Positions 1 through 9,795 of a DNA stretch of 64,000 bases are shown piece by piece. Under the pieces are notes generated by a model. The model was not told the origin of the DNA, ran no database searches, and was given only the letters and a program-made list of their open reading frames with translations. The stretch lies in assembly GCF_963855985.1 (NCBI RefSeq), contig NC_087092.1:12958001-13022000 (forward strand), written 5' to 3'. Each line of letters opens with the position of its first letter. Positions within the stretch are counted from its first letter, which is position 1. Origin of the DNA: Ostrinia nubilalis. Taxonomy: Eukaryota > Arthropoda > Insecta > Lepidoptera > Crambidae. A program made the position numbers and the translations under genes.

Positions 1-964
1 AAATTGTTATAAAATGTATGATAGCTCTGCCCGTATCGTTAGTTTGTTGCATACATTTAGCATTTACATATTATCTATTAACATGAAGAGAAAATAAAAC
101 TGGTACATTTAAACCTTTAATTGCGTTGTTTTTGTCAATATCCTGCGAGCTTACCTACCTGAAAGTTAGACGTTCGTTTCTATAATATTTTGTTTGGATG
201 GACTTTACGAGATCTGTTTATCTACAATAATAACTTAATTATCTTTACAATCTTAGTCAAACGTTAAGAATTAATGGTAAAGCCTGGTTTCTTCTAGACA
301 GCGATTAATTTTGTTTACAAACTTTTACATATTTTCCGTATTTTGTGAATGTCATATTTAACTGTCCGTTGTCAGACTACAGTCGAACATAGAAATATGT
401 ATTTAAATTATTGTACATCATTAATATCATAAACGAGGTTCAATTAAGTTAAACTATTAACATTTTTTGTTGGGATTCCCATTCTAAAAATAAAGATGAT
501 GAAGAAATTGATGAAAAATATATAAATAATAAGAGATTTAACAATGTCTGGAATATACACGTTCGATTTCAATTGTGCGCGAATGAATGATCCGTAATTG
601 GAACTAATTTATTGTCTACCTGACCTTCACTGCAGTGGATCTGTTCTTTGTACATTTGTTCTTCGAAATGAAGTCAACAATAGTTCTTTACTCAATTGAT
701 ATTGGATCTACTCGTATAATAATGAGCAATGTCAAACGAACAGAAACGATTAAAGGTCAAATTACTTTAATTAATAAATAAGTTATCAATATTCATTAAC
801 AGTAACAAACTACAATCTAATTAATTTAATTTATAGTTAATTAATTGCAACCGTTGTAAACTGCACTGGCAACATTTTCCTCCCTCAGAACGGGAAGTAG
901 GCCATATCATAACAATTATAAGGTCGCTTATGAACAATTGACGATAAAATTAAGTATGTGATGA
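1..964. other. AT-rich intergenic sequence
   Basis: I see no coding exon, RNA gene or clear repeat here. It lies downstream of the minus-strand gene at 965-1528. A TTTATT at about 608-613 would read as AATAAA on the minus strand and could be its polyadenylation signal. Confidence 0.5.
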
Positions 965-1528
965 TCACATGCTAACAACAAGGAAAACACTAATGCATAT
1001 CAGGCCGATGTGCACACGGGGTATAACAGCGCTACCTTGCATTCTTTCATTTACGTAGTACAGAACTCTTTCACAATTAACTTTGTAATTGCTCATCCCC
1101 TCTCGACTGTACATCACTATCTTACAATCTGCTTTCTTGCTCACATAGAGCCTCATACGCGTGATAGGGTCCAATACAGTGGTCAGCTTCCAGTCTTTGA
1201 TTCCTTTCGGGTCGGTCATCGGTTTCGGCACGACATCGTCTTGAGATCGCGGCTCCTCGCTCCAGAGGCTCACGTCGACACCATCCTCAATCATCTTCCT
1301 CGAATTGTAATCGTGAATGTAGTTCCTTAGGAAACCGTGAGCGATGTAACAGAACAATGTCACAGTCTCCACCAGCTCCTCATCTTCGATCCTCAACCAG
1401 CACTGATCGGAGCGATCGTTTCGGTTCGGCATATCCAATGGTATCGGGAAAGAGCACGGCTTCGCATCTTTTATCACTTCACTGCTGTACACTTCACTGA
1501 ATATTGTTATTAGCACACCGAGTAACAT
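965..1528 (-). CDS. Small secreted, probably GPI-anchored four-Cys-module protein
   Basis: This is an intronless reading frame of 187 aa with an ATG at 1526-1528 and a TGA at 965-967. The N-terminus (MLLGVLITIFSEVYSSE) looks like a signal peptide. The last 15 residues (HIGLICISVFLVVSM) are hydrophobic and end the protein, as in a GPI-attachment signal. Two Cys pairs can be aligned with the larger plus-strand genes: CWLRIEDEELVETVTLFC followed by an aromatic/aliphatic stretch, and CKIVMYSREGMSNYKVNC followed by a Leu/Tyr stretch. It lacks the Gly/Ser repeats, the central hydrophobic segment and the N-glycan-rich part of its neighbours, so it looks like the bare core of the family. It is transcribed divergently from the gene at 2527. 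The function is unknown. That it is a real gene is inferred from the conserved Cys modules and the signal/tail layout. Confidence 0.72.
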   Translation of the reverse strand: MLLGVLITIFSEVYSSEVIKDAKPCSFPIPLDMPNRNDRSDQCWLRIEDEELVETVTLFCYIAHGFLRNYIHDYNSRKMIEDGVDVSLWSEEPRSQDDVVPKPMTDPKGIKDWKLTTVLDPITRMRLYVSKKADCKIVMYSREGMSNYKVNCERVLYYVNERMQGSAVIPRVHIGLICISVFLVVSM

Positions 1529-2526
1529 TTTAAGTGTGGTGCTTTGGCGACCGCATGATTGGAACTAACGAAATGCGACAGTTGCGACAAAAAGCGTGGA
1601 AGAATAGCGAGGCTGACTTCGTGAATGATTACAGGTTGAAGAGATTATTAGATTGCAATTTACAAGTTTTACAACTCATTGTTATGTGTTGCTAAATGGA
1701 GTCGCGTGATTGCCTTTGGTCTTCGTTACATTGGCTGAGGGTTGAATATTTAAGGTCTTAATTATTTTATTCAGTGCCACTCGACATTTAAGATAAAATA
1801 ATATAATTATTTTCAGCAATTTTAATATTTTTTAGTTCCTGTAACTTACTTGCGTCTTTAAAGCTTTGGAAATGTAAAAACTAAGATATTGAATGCTAGA
1901 GTGAACATTAGTGAATTTTCCATTCGACTTTTAGCTGCCGTAAAGGCATGCGTGATAAAAATCTAGAGGATAAATCGCTAGAGATCTAAATAGTAATACA
2001 CTACATAGGTTTATTGGTAGCTCATTAGTTCTAATGCACACGCCCATGGAATAATCGAAAATAATATGACCAAAAAAATACTCTTGTTGTCTATTGAAAA
2101 TATTTTGTCTTGTCGAATGGCTGATAAGTGTTGAGATAAGTAATATTTAATATCATTAACAAAATTATTAAAGCATGACCGCTGGTTATAACCGTATAAT
2201 TTTCTAAGAAAAAGTATTAGTCATATTACAAACATGTCATAATGATTTCGGTTAAAATACCTAGGTAGGTATATATCCCAACCACAGTGATATAAACTAT
2301 TAAGACAAATTCACGCGGTCAATTGTAGTTTGTTGACATGAATTTACGCTTATCAGTGACTACTGGTATAAATACCATAGGCAGCTTTAATTAATGTATA
2401 CGTTCCCAGAATATTACGCTTACGTCAACAGCTCCCAGTTGACAAAGTTGAAATAATAATCATTCCGCGTTTAGTTCGGACGCAGAAGTGTATTTCTTTG
2501 CGCGCAGACAGTTTTGTTTACGCGAA
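1529..2526. promoter_or_regulatory. Divergent intergenic region between two family members
   Basis: About 1 kb separates the start codons of the minus-strand gene (1528) and the plus-strand gene (2527), so it should carry both promoters. TATAAATA at 2367-2374 is a plausible TATA box for the plus-strand gene, with transcription starting about 30 bases further on and a 5' UTR of roughly 130 bases. I recognise no repeat here. Confidence 0.4.
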
Positions 2527-4533
2527 ATGGTCAACAGAAAAATTCTGTTGTGCCTATTCCTAGTTGCACTATTGGCAGTGAACTTTGTGGACTGTGGCCG
2601 AAGCAAAAGACGTGGTGGGGGGCGTTCTAGTGGAGTAGGCAGCCGTTCTCGAAGTAGCGGCAGCCGTTCCCACGGTAGTGGAAGCAGCGGCTACAAGTGG
2701 GGGTCCAGTGGTTCAGGAAGTAGCAGTGGTTCAAAGTGGGGCTCAGGCAGTGGAAGCAGCGGGTCGTGGGGCGGCCATTCATCAGGTTACAGCCCTAGTG
2801 GCAGCAGTGGCTCAAAGTGGGGATCAAGTAGTGGCAACAGTGGGTCATGGGGTGGGCATTCATCTGGTTCTAGTCTAAACAAGTACCCCTGGTCATCAAC
2901 AGGACTATCGGGGTCAGGATCAAAGCCCAGTGATTCGTCGTTATCTTCAGGATATCTTGGTTCTAGATCAAAACTCAGCGACCCACCATCAAGCAGTTTA
3001 TGGGGTGGGCTTTCATCTGGTTCCAGTCCAAACACGTACCCCTGGTCATCAACAGGACTATCGGGATCAGGATCTAAGCCCAGCAGTCCATCGTTTCTTT
3101 CAAAATGGTTTGGATTTGGATCTAAGCCCAGCAATCTGCCATCGTCTTCAGGATATAACTATCCACTTTCAAGTTCTGGACTATTAGGACCAGGGTCCAA
3201 ACCCAATTACCCACATTCGTCTTCAGGATTATCAGGCACTGGAGCAAAATATCCACCTTCAATTACCGGCCTTTCTGGATCAGGGTCAAAACCCAGCTAC
3301 CCATCGTCATTTACAGGATTATCGGGCACGGGATCGAAGTATCCTCCTTCAATAACTGGCCTCTCGGGGTCAGGTTCAAAAGTCAGCTACCCACAGTTGT
3401 CTTCTTCAGGATTATTGAGAAAAAATATTTACCCATCTTCAACAACAACAACAGTGAAACCTTTTAGAAGTATTTTAAATACCGGTACCAACTCTGGATA
3501 TGGAAATCAGAATAATGAAGGATTTAACACCGATCATCGTCGTACTCACATACATGACACACATTCAAGTCATAGGCATGGAGGTACATATCAGGGAACC
3601 TATAACCCACCGACTTATTCTACATATCCCCAACGCGTTTATGTAACTGAATACAGAAACTCTGGCAGTCGCTACGAAAACCTTCTAACTGGATTGACTT
3701 TATATAACTTAGGACGTACTCATATAAATTATCATGATCACTATTATTACGATGACTACTACAATCGAAGATATCAACATTCCAGAGACGAGCTTAACTT
3801 TTACAACAAGCCAAAGGAATCTGCTATATGCACGTTAAAAATTAAAGAACACAATCATATTGAAACGTTGAAGATACCATGTGAAATAGTTTCTACATTT
3901 ACTGAAGGCAGTACAAAAGTTAAAACACAGAGCACAGTAAACACAACGGTATGTGTGACCAATATCATGGTAGAAAACAACAACGTAAATAATAATGCGA
4001 CGTGGATAAAAACAAAGGTATCTAATAGAACTTCAAATGTTAATTTGCAAAATATTACGGAAAATATAACAAAGAACGTTACATTAAATAATAACGTTAC
4101 AATATTTAATGAAACAAACGCTAATGTTTCTAGCGAGGACCTATTACTAGTTCAACCTATCAAGCCTGTAGCTCCAATTACAACGACTGTTAAGCCTTTA
4201 ACTTCAGTTACTAAAGTACTTCCAACTAAGCAGAATTTAACCAATGTTTCGCAAACAGTAAACGCTACAACTTGCACGACTGTTGTTAATGCAACCGATC
4301 CCTTAACCGTTAAAGGACAAGCAATCACTAATACTACAGATATGGAGTGTACAGTAGAGATAATTACAAGTGACGCTGTGCTGCAGAATAAAGTGGATTG
4401 TCAGAAGTTGTTAAATTATGCGAAGTTGCGCGAACCAAATCAACAAGATAGTTCTTTGGTTCCCTCAAGGGGAACGCTGAAATCCTGGCTAAAAAACCCC
4501 CCATGGTGGACGGCTTTAATCATAGCTGGTTGA
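2527..4533 (+). CDS. Large Ser/Gly-rich, heavily N-glycosylated secreted protein of the four-Cys-module family
   Basis: The frame is open from a GTG at 2488, but the ATG at 2527 is the better start because it is followed directly by a signal peptide (MVNRKILLCLFLVALLAVNF). This gives 668 aa. Next come about 300 residues of Ser/Gly-rich imperfect repeats with Trp and Tyr (units such as SGSKWGSGSGSSGSWGG and YPWSSTGLSGSGSKPS). A segment around SGSRYENLLTGLTLYNLG matches the conserved SGSKYGTLLAGLALLNLG of the two downstream relatives, but here it runs into a Tyr/His/Asp-rich stretch. Two Cys pairs (CTLKIKEHNHIETLKIPC and CTVEIITSDAVLQNKVDC) flank a region with about 14 N-X-S/T sites. The C-terminus (WWTALIIAG) is only weakly hydrophobic, so a GPI anchor is uncertain. 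The function is unknown; the protein is likely extracellular. Confidence 0.8.
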   Translation: MVNRKILLCLFLVALLAVNFVDCGRSKRRGGGRSSGVGSRSRSSGSRSHGSGSSGYKWGSSGSGSSSGSKWGSGSGSSGSWGGHSSGYSPSGSSGSKWGSSSGNSGSWGGHSSGSSLNKYPWSSTGLSGSGSKPSDSSLSSGYLGSRSKLSDPPSSSLWGGLSSGSSPNTYPWSSTGLSGSGSKPSSPSFLSKWFGFGSKPSNLPSSSGYNYPLSSSGLLGPGSKPNYPHSSSGLSGTGAKYPPSITGLSGSGSKPSYPSSFTGLSGTGSKYPPSITGLSGSGSKVSYPQLSSSGLLRKNIYPSSTTTTVKPFRSILNTGTNSGYGNQNNEGFNTDHRRTHIHDTHSSHRHGGTYQGTYNPPTYSTYPQRVYVTEYRNSGSRYENLLTGLTLYNLGRTHINYHDHYYYDDYYNRRYQHSRDELNFYNKPKESAICTLKIKEHNHIETLKIPCEIVSTFTEGSTKVKTQSTVNTTVCVTNIMVENNNVNNNATWIKTKVSNRTSNVNLQNITENITKNVTLNNNVTIFNETNANVSSEDLLLVQPIKPVAPITTTVKPLTSVTKVLPTKQNLTNVSQTVNATTCTTVVNATDPLTVKGQAITNTTDMECTVEIITSDAVLQNKVDCQKLLNYAKLREPNQQDSSLVPSRGTLKSWLKNPPWWTALIIAG

Positions 4534-4720
4534 CTAGTGTTAAAATAACATCTATTTCATTCGTTTGATATTGATATGTCTGTGTTATTAAAACTTGCAG
4601 ATGAACTCAAAGATATCGATTTATTATTACGAGTATTAGGTAAATAATTGTATCTAGTTATTACTTATTATCTACAAGGAAAATGTTGTACAAAAATTAT
4701 GTATTTAAAACACACAATAT
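4534..4720. other. 3' UTR and short intergenic sequence
   Basis: An ATTAAA at 4587-4592 could serve as the polyadenylation signal of the upstream gene. Nothing else is recognised before the foldback element. Confidence 0.35.
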
Positions 4721-5441
4721 AGGCCAGTAGAATTAAACACAAAAATTGATTAAATCGGAAATAATTCCTACAAAAGATTTTATTGTTTTAATGGCTTCAT
4801 TGGTTGCCCATTAAGACTCTCCTAAGTTTTCGACTTCGACGGAGTTGTGCTTAAGTGGTGGGGGCCCCCGAAAGCGGCGTTTTTTCGGTTTTCCGGTTAT
4901 ACCGCGTAAAGGACTTACCCTATCGAAAAGTGGTCTTCATGACGGTTAAAGGGCACTTAATCCTGAATTGAATAAGACCAAATTCATATGTTTTGGACAA
5001 ACCGTTCTCGTGCAAATGTTCGGCAAAGTAGAAAATATGTGTATAATTAATGACCCTCTCCACGTCCAATGGCTTGTTACCCACATGCTTCCAAGCCTTG
5101 TAAAGGGTCGCCTTAACCAGTGTAACCCTAACAAGGCTCACGAGTTTGATTCGCTTATCCTTGTTCGTCCCAGCCGTTCCTTAACTGCGGTTGCTGCACC
5201 TCTTCCTGACACTCTCCTGAACGACTCTGTGTTACCTAATGTGGCTGCCTCTCTTCCTTGTACCAATGCTTTGTAAACAATTGTTGTACAAATGCCTCTT
5301 TCGGGGGCCCCCACCACTTAAGCACAACTCCGTCGAAGTCGAAAACTTAGGAGAGTCTTAATGGGCAACCAATGAAGCCATTAAAACAATAAAATCTTTT
5401 GTAGGAATTATTTCCGATTTAAAAGCTAATTCTACTGGACT
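4721..5441. mobile_element. Foldback/MITE-like element with long terminal inverted repeats
   Basis: The ends are long inverted repeats of about 160 bases: AGGCCAGTAGAATTA at the left matches the reverse complement of TAATTCTACTGGACT at the right. The arms continue through the start of a GC-rich block, GGTGGGGGCCCCCGAAAG at the left inner edge and its reverse complement near 5297-5315. The roughly 410-base interior holds a 102-codon open frame (4968-5276) that resembles no protein I know. I see no transposase, so this is probably a non-autonomous DNA element. The target duplication is unclear. Confidence 0.7.
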
Positions 5442-6127
5442 AATAGTGGAATGCCTGAATTTTTGTAAAAACAATCGCAATTGATTTTGTTATGTGTCCT
5501 GTATGCTGTTTACAATATTATTATGTAAAAGGTTTATTCTTAGGTCAGTTAATTTGTTTGAATAGTTTAATTGGTTCTACTGGGGTATAATAAAGTGCCA
5601 TAATACTATATCCTGAATTTATCGCTTTGACTTTTTTAAATTTGTCCTTTATAAGTATTCTGATTCTAATTAAATGTGATTTAATTTTAATAATCATAGG
5701 TATTTGTGTGCAAATAAATGAAGATAGTGAAGTAAATAGATAAATAAGCATTAGACTCATTTGAAGATGAATGTAGTAATGAAATATTTGTAGCACATTA
5801 GTTGATTTTGTGTAAAAGTAATTCTTGGAATTTACTATTAACGAATGTTATAATTATGTTCTGTTTTATCCCGGGAAAGCGATTTCCCTAAGGAATAAAC
5901 TACGTCATCATGTCATGGTATTTTTTGACAAACAAAGAATGGTTACTTAAGGAAAAAGCTATTGCTAATGAACTGCTGTCTATGCCGTATAAAATAAATA
6001 CCTAAAATAAATTATACCATAATTGTTATAATATATTTTTATTGTGAGGAATACTTTTACTACTTACTTATAAGATCTTCAAATAAATATATTTGTAATA
6101 AACATACCTACTCGTGTTATTTAGTTC
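5442..6127. other. Intergenic, nothing recognised
   Basis: AT-rich sequence without a credible exon. An 83-codon minus-strand frame at 5545-5796 has no recognisable features. Confidence 0.4.
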
Positions 6128-6771
6128 AAAGGACAATGACCAAAAGTGGTCCAAATGTCCACCACTAATGAGACCTATATTGGCTTATAATCCATTAAAT
6201 ACAGATTAACTTTCAGTATGGGACGAAAAAAAAAATAAGCTGTCAGTGAAAAGTTATGACTGTTTGAAAAATTGTAGTAGTTTACGCGCTAATCTCAGGA
6301 ACTACTGGTCCGATATGAAAAAATATTTTTGTTATGGATAGCCCATTTATCAAGGATGGTTTTAGGATAAATAAATAACATCACCCCACAACCAATAGGG
6401 GCGGAGTAGTAAAGACAACTGTTGTTAAAATGGGAAATATTATTCAAACTATTTTCACGCGTACAAAGTCGTAGGCACTGCTAGTATAATATTTAATAAA
6501 ATTCATCTATAACCCCGCGCCACATGCGTCATGACATAACATGCGTAGATTAGTCCAAAATGTGCAATGGATAGAATGATATCAAGAACATTTTTCGGAT
6601 AAATAGGTAAAAAACAGACTTTTCATTCAGTCATAACTTTTTACTGACAGCATATTTTTTATTGCGGTTTGGTTATAATGAATCAGTATTTAGTAGACTA
6701 TTTTACTACATAGGTCTCGTTAGTGATGGACATTTGAACCACACTCCATACATTTTTGGTCATTGTCCTTT
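6128..6771. mobile_element. Imperfect foldback element with a nested Helitron-like fragment
   Basis: The left arm from AAAGGACAATGACCAAAA (6128) and the right arm ending GGTCATTGTCCTTT (6771) are diverged inverted repeats of about 145 bases; both arms keep CTGTCAGT and AAAGTTATGACTG in inverted form. Between them, about 6273-6485 is a copy of the Lepidoptera repeat also seen at 29838-30083: it shares ATAGCCCATT, AACATCACCC and TTTTCACGCGTAC and ends in CTAGT. The simplest reading is one element inserted into another. Confidence 0.55.
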
Positions 6772-7424
6772 AATTACTTATGTATGTAACTATGTTCTAA
6801 GTAGTCTAAGGATGTTTGGACTAAATAAAAAAAAATTTTTTTTTCTTTCTATTTATTCCGTGCATAAATGATGCTTAATAAATAATTACTAGTGAATTGT
6901 TTTAAATTATTTCGGGCTATTAATTATTTTTGTACTCCTGATTCAGTAGTAAGGATGGATTAATATTATTATTAATACCATAAAACGTTAGCCATAAAAT
7001 GGATTGGTCGCGTAATTGAAAAGGTCATTTGCCGCTGTATGGCTTTATGACCTTATTTTTATGTTTACATTAGTTTACTATTACCAGGAACAACAATCTT
7101 CTTTATTAATTTCACAGTTACATTGCGCGCGGCCACTATTAATGGTCATCCGAAACCTCAAAGGCAAAAATGTCTTTAAAATAAAAAGCGACATTATGTT
7201 TAAAAAATAAATAAAACAGCAGACTGATTAAAAAAAAGTTAATTTTATGCGTGAGAGGCGTCTGTAATGGCTCAATATAACCAAAATCAAACAATGAACC
7301 CAGAAATCAGAACCTTTGACTAAATACTAAAAGGTAAAGGTAAAACAGTAATTAATCATAATTCTAATAGTACTACTACTACATTAAAGTAAAATAGATA
7401 CCTAATAATAGGTAAACAGGGAAA
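6772..7424. other. Intergenic, nothing recognised
   Basis: AT-rich sequence with only short open frames of no recognisable type. Confidence 0.4.
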
Positions 7425-7790
7425 AGTATTCTGTAGATAGAAAATTTTACTGAAAGAAAACATTCCTTTATTTTCGAAAACTGCTTTCAAAGATTTCCGA
7501 AAATTCGCTTGCCCTACCCAGGAATCGAACCGCGTAAAATCTGTGAAAAATTACACCCTGTATTTTTATAGCATCGATCGTTAGGGTTAATTATAGGAAT
7601 GAAATTCTCTAACAAACTTGATAAATTAAACGAAAGGAAAACCATGAAATGTTACATTATTTTAATTATTTACAAAATTGGTATGGTATAACGGCAGAAA
7701 TCTTTGGATGAATTTCTCTTTCTTTTCAAAAATAAAGGAATGTTTCCAATGAGTAAAAATGTAGGTATATCTACGTATACAGTATTAACA
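7425..7790. mobile_element. Probable MITE with subterminal inverted repeats
   Basis: AAACATTCCTTTATTTTCGAAAA near 7460-7485 is mirrored by TTTTCAAAAATAAAGGAATGTTTCC near 7728-7750 (first 20 bases of each are the diagnostic part). CTGTAGATA at the left resembles the reverse complement of the right edge near 7780. The interior is non-coding. The boundaries are approximate. Confidence 0.45.
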
Positions 7791-7950
7791 GTGCTTTCCC
7801 TTTAGGTGGCATTACAAAATTCCACCCAGTTTAATATTCGTTTTTACTTTGATAAAAAAAAATGTGGTATTTTTTGTTTTTGGCACGTCTTTTAAGTTTA
7901 TGCAACCTTACAAAGAGTTATATCAACATTAACAAAAAATTTAAATATAA

Positions 7951-8230
7951 CAACTAGTTCTATCGATTTCCGCTAGATGACACTTTGTGCAAACGCACGT
8001 GGTCTGTCTATGAGTAAACATAGACAGCGCTTGTTGTTGGTCTTAAATTCAAAGAAAGAAAGAGATAGACTACTATGACGGCCTTAGCAAGAATCCTTTC
8101 AATGTGCTGGTGACGGGTGACGCTGACGTATTTTCCCATCTGAAGGCGATGCAGGTCAAGATGATAAACAAAACTTTCTGTTTCTTTAACAGTGTTGTCA
8201 GCCGTAAAAAATATTCCCTGATAGTGGTAA
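7951..8230 (+). repeat. Upstream block duplicated at 15191-15405 and 23076-23140
   Basis: The block starts at CAACTAGTTC and ends near ATTCCCTGATAGTGG. It is repeated upstream of the 23636 gene, where a gypsy element now splits it. The best-conserved part reads GACGCTGACGTATTTTCCCA then TCTGAAGGCGATGCAGG in both copies. It is non-coding as far as I can tell. It is either part of the segmental duplication that produced the two downstream genes or an unrecognised dispersed repeat. Confidence 0.6.
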
Positions 8231-8920
8231 ATTAGTTGAGTACTACACTACTACTAGAGTTTTGAGTGGTTGTAAATTTAAATAAAGATTTATATCAGAA
8301 TTTAATACATTTTTTTGACGCATTTTAAACAGAGAATTTGTAATCAGTGGCCAAATTTTTAGGAGCGACTCAGAATAAGTAACTTAATCGATTTAAGTAC
8401 GTAAAGAAAACATTTTTTTGTATTTAATTATTTTTATCCGCTGCGCGCGGTTTCAAAATTGGCACACATGGATCATTTACTTCGTTCATAGAAAAATACG
8501 TACACACAAGTAACTGCAAAGCTTAATAGATATTATGGTGCGCGAAAATAAGCCTTAACCTTTAAAACTTCAGATATGGGCACTCGCGAATTAGATTTTC
8601 AATATTTTTATTTCAGAAAAATACCACGATAAAAATAATTACAATAAAGTAGTATTGTTAATTTTTTCTATAGAACTTATTCATCTTATCTCATTTATCC
8701 AAATTGTTTAATAAGAACTTATTAAACAATTTGGATATTGTTTACAAAATTACTCTGTATTAAAGTAATACGAATGACTGTAAAATAGATTTTAAACGTA
8801 ACTATACTGTATTATTCACTATTTACAATCATTGACTAATATATTTTTACTAAGTACCTACATACTGACTAAAGACGGAAAATACATCGTTACTATAATA
8901 TCACAAATATTATTATCTAG
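8231..8920. other. Intergenic sequence with a short perfect hairpin
   Basis: Non-coding. It contains a 19-bp perfect inverted repeat at 8697-8715/8718-8736 (arm ATCCAAATTGTTTAATAAG, two-base loop). It ends in CTAG (8917-8920), the left target duplication of the gypsy element that follows. Confidence 0.5.
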
Positions 8921-9159
8921 TATAGCAAACCTGCCTAGAGCGCCACCTATCGGCGTGTAGTTAGACTAAAAATTTAAAATTATTTTGTCTATGGCAATGT
9001 AAGCTAGTTGTCTTCTCTCTGGCCACCCGGCACATGTAGATGTATTGTAACAGCACCGTAATGTATTTTATAATCGTCAAGAGTCGTCAAGCAAGAGTGG
9101 AGTAATTTGATTCACAGGCTTTCTGGACTTTTAATTCGGGCCCTTTCAAGATCCCTATA
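8921..9159 (+). repeat. 5' LTR of degenerate gypsy element A
   Basis: A 239-base direct repeat of 12057-12296, beginning TATAG and ending CTATA (short inverted ends). It is preceded by CTAG, and CTAG recurs right after the 3' LTR, giving a 4-bp target duplication. The LTRs differ by a few substitutions and a one-base indel, so the insertion is not recent. Confidence 0.9.
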
Positions 9160-9795
9160 AAAGTGGCTGCCCAACGTGACGCCCGAATGTGAAAAGTGAA
9201 CTCTGATAGCCGTGAATGAGTTTTCGTGTCAGCGCAGTTATTTCGCTGGATTTAGTGTTAAATCGCGTCTGCCTGATATCCCCGGACTCGAAAATCAAGT
9301 TTTTTCTTTGGTGCAACGTGTATTATATCGTTTTTTAGCGAAAATACAGTTGAGAAAAACTGGACGATACCATTTTGCGAGTGTGAAGTGCACAGTAGGC
9401 GATACCATTTTCCTATTGGTCGATAGACAATTTTGCCGCCTATAGAACTGTCACTGTCAATAGTGTCGTGGTCGAAGTGTCAAAGCTGTCAAAACGTACG
9501 AACTTGTTTACGTAAAAAGTTTTGTGTACAAACTTTGTGAAAATTGGAATAAAAGTGTACCTATTGACTTAAATTAAGTGTAAACACAATTCCTACAGCT
9601 TTTAAAGTGACTTTGAACAGTATACGTGAAAGTTAGAACTGTGTACGCGTGTATTTTGACGTTCGTATCTGGAGTTGTTGATATCGGTTCTATCCGCCGA
9701 TATTTCGTTCCCAACAGCTCATGTTACCATACGAATATACCGTGCTGCACTAACCACGTTTGGACTGCTGTATTTAGTGAAAGTTACGCATAATA

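Noticed and set aside
1010..1330. 106-codon plus-strand frame opposite the first gene
   Set aside because: It is the antisense shadow of the 965-1528 gene, which has the signal peptide, Cys modules and tail.
2488..2526. Upstream start for the Ser/Gly-rich gene
   Set aside because: The extension begins at GTG and would bury the signal peptide; the ATG at 2527 fits better. The same logic rejects the TTG at 12504.
4968..5276. 102-codon frame as a gene
   Set aside because: It lies wholly in the core of a foldback element and shows no domain or signal.
7505..7545. tRNA-like GGAATCGAACC motif
   Set aside because: Only a B-box-like stretch; no acceptor stem or A box, and it lies inside a probable MITE.
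9212..9445. 77-codon frame in the gypsy A leader
   Set aside because: It lies between the primer-binding site and gag; no recognisable protein.
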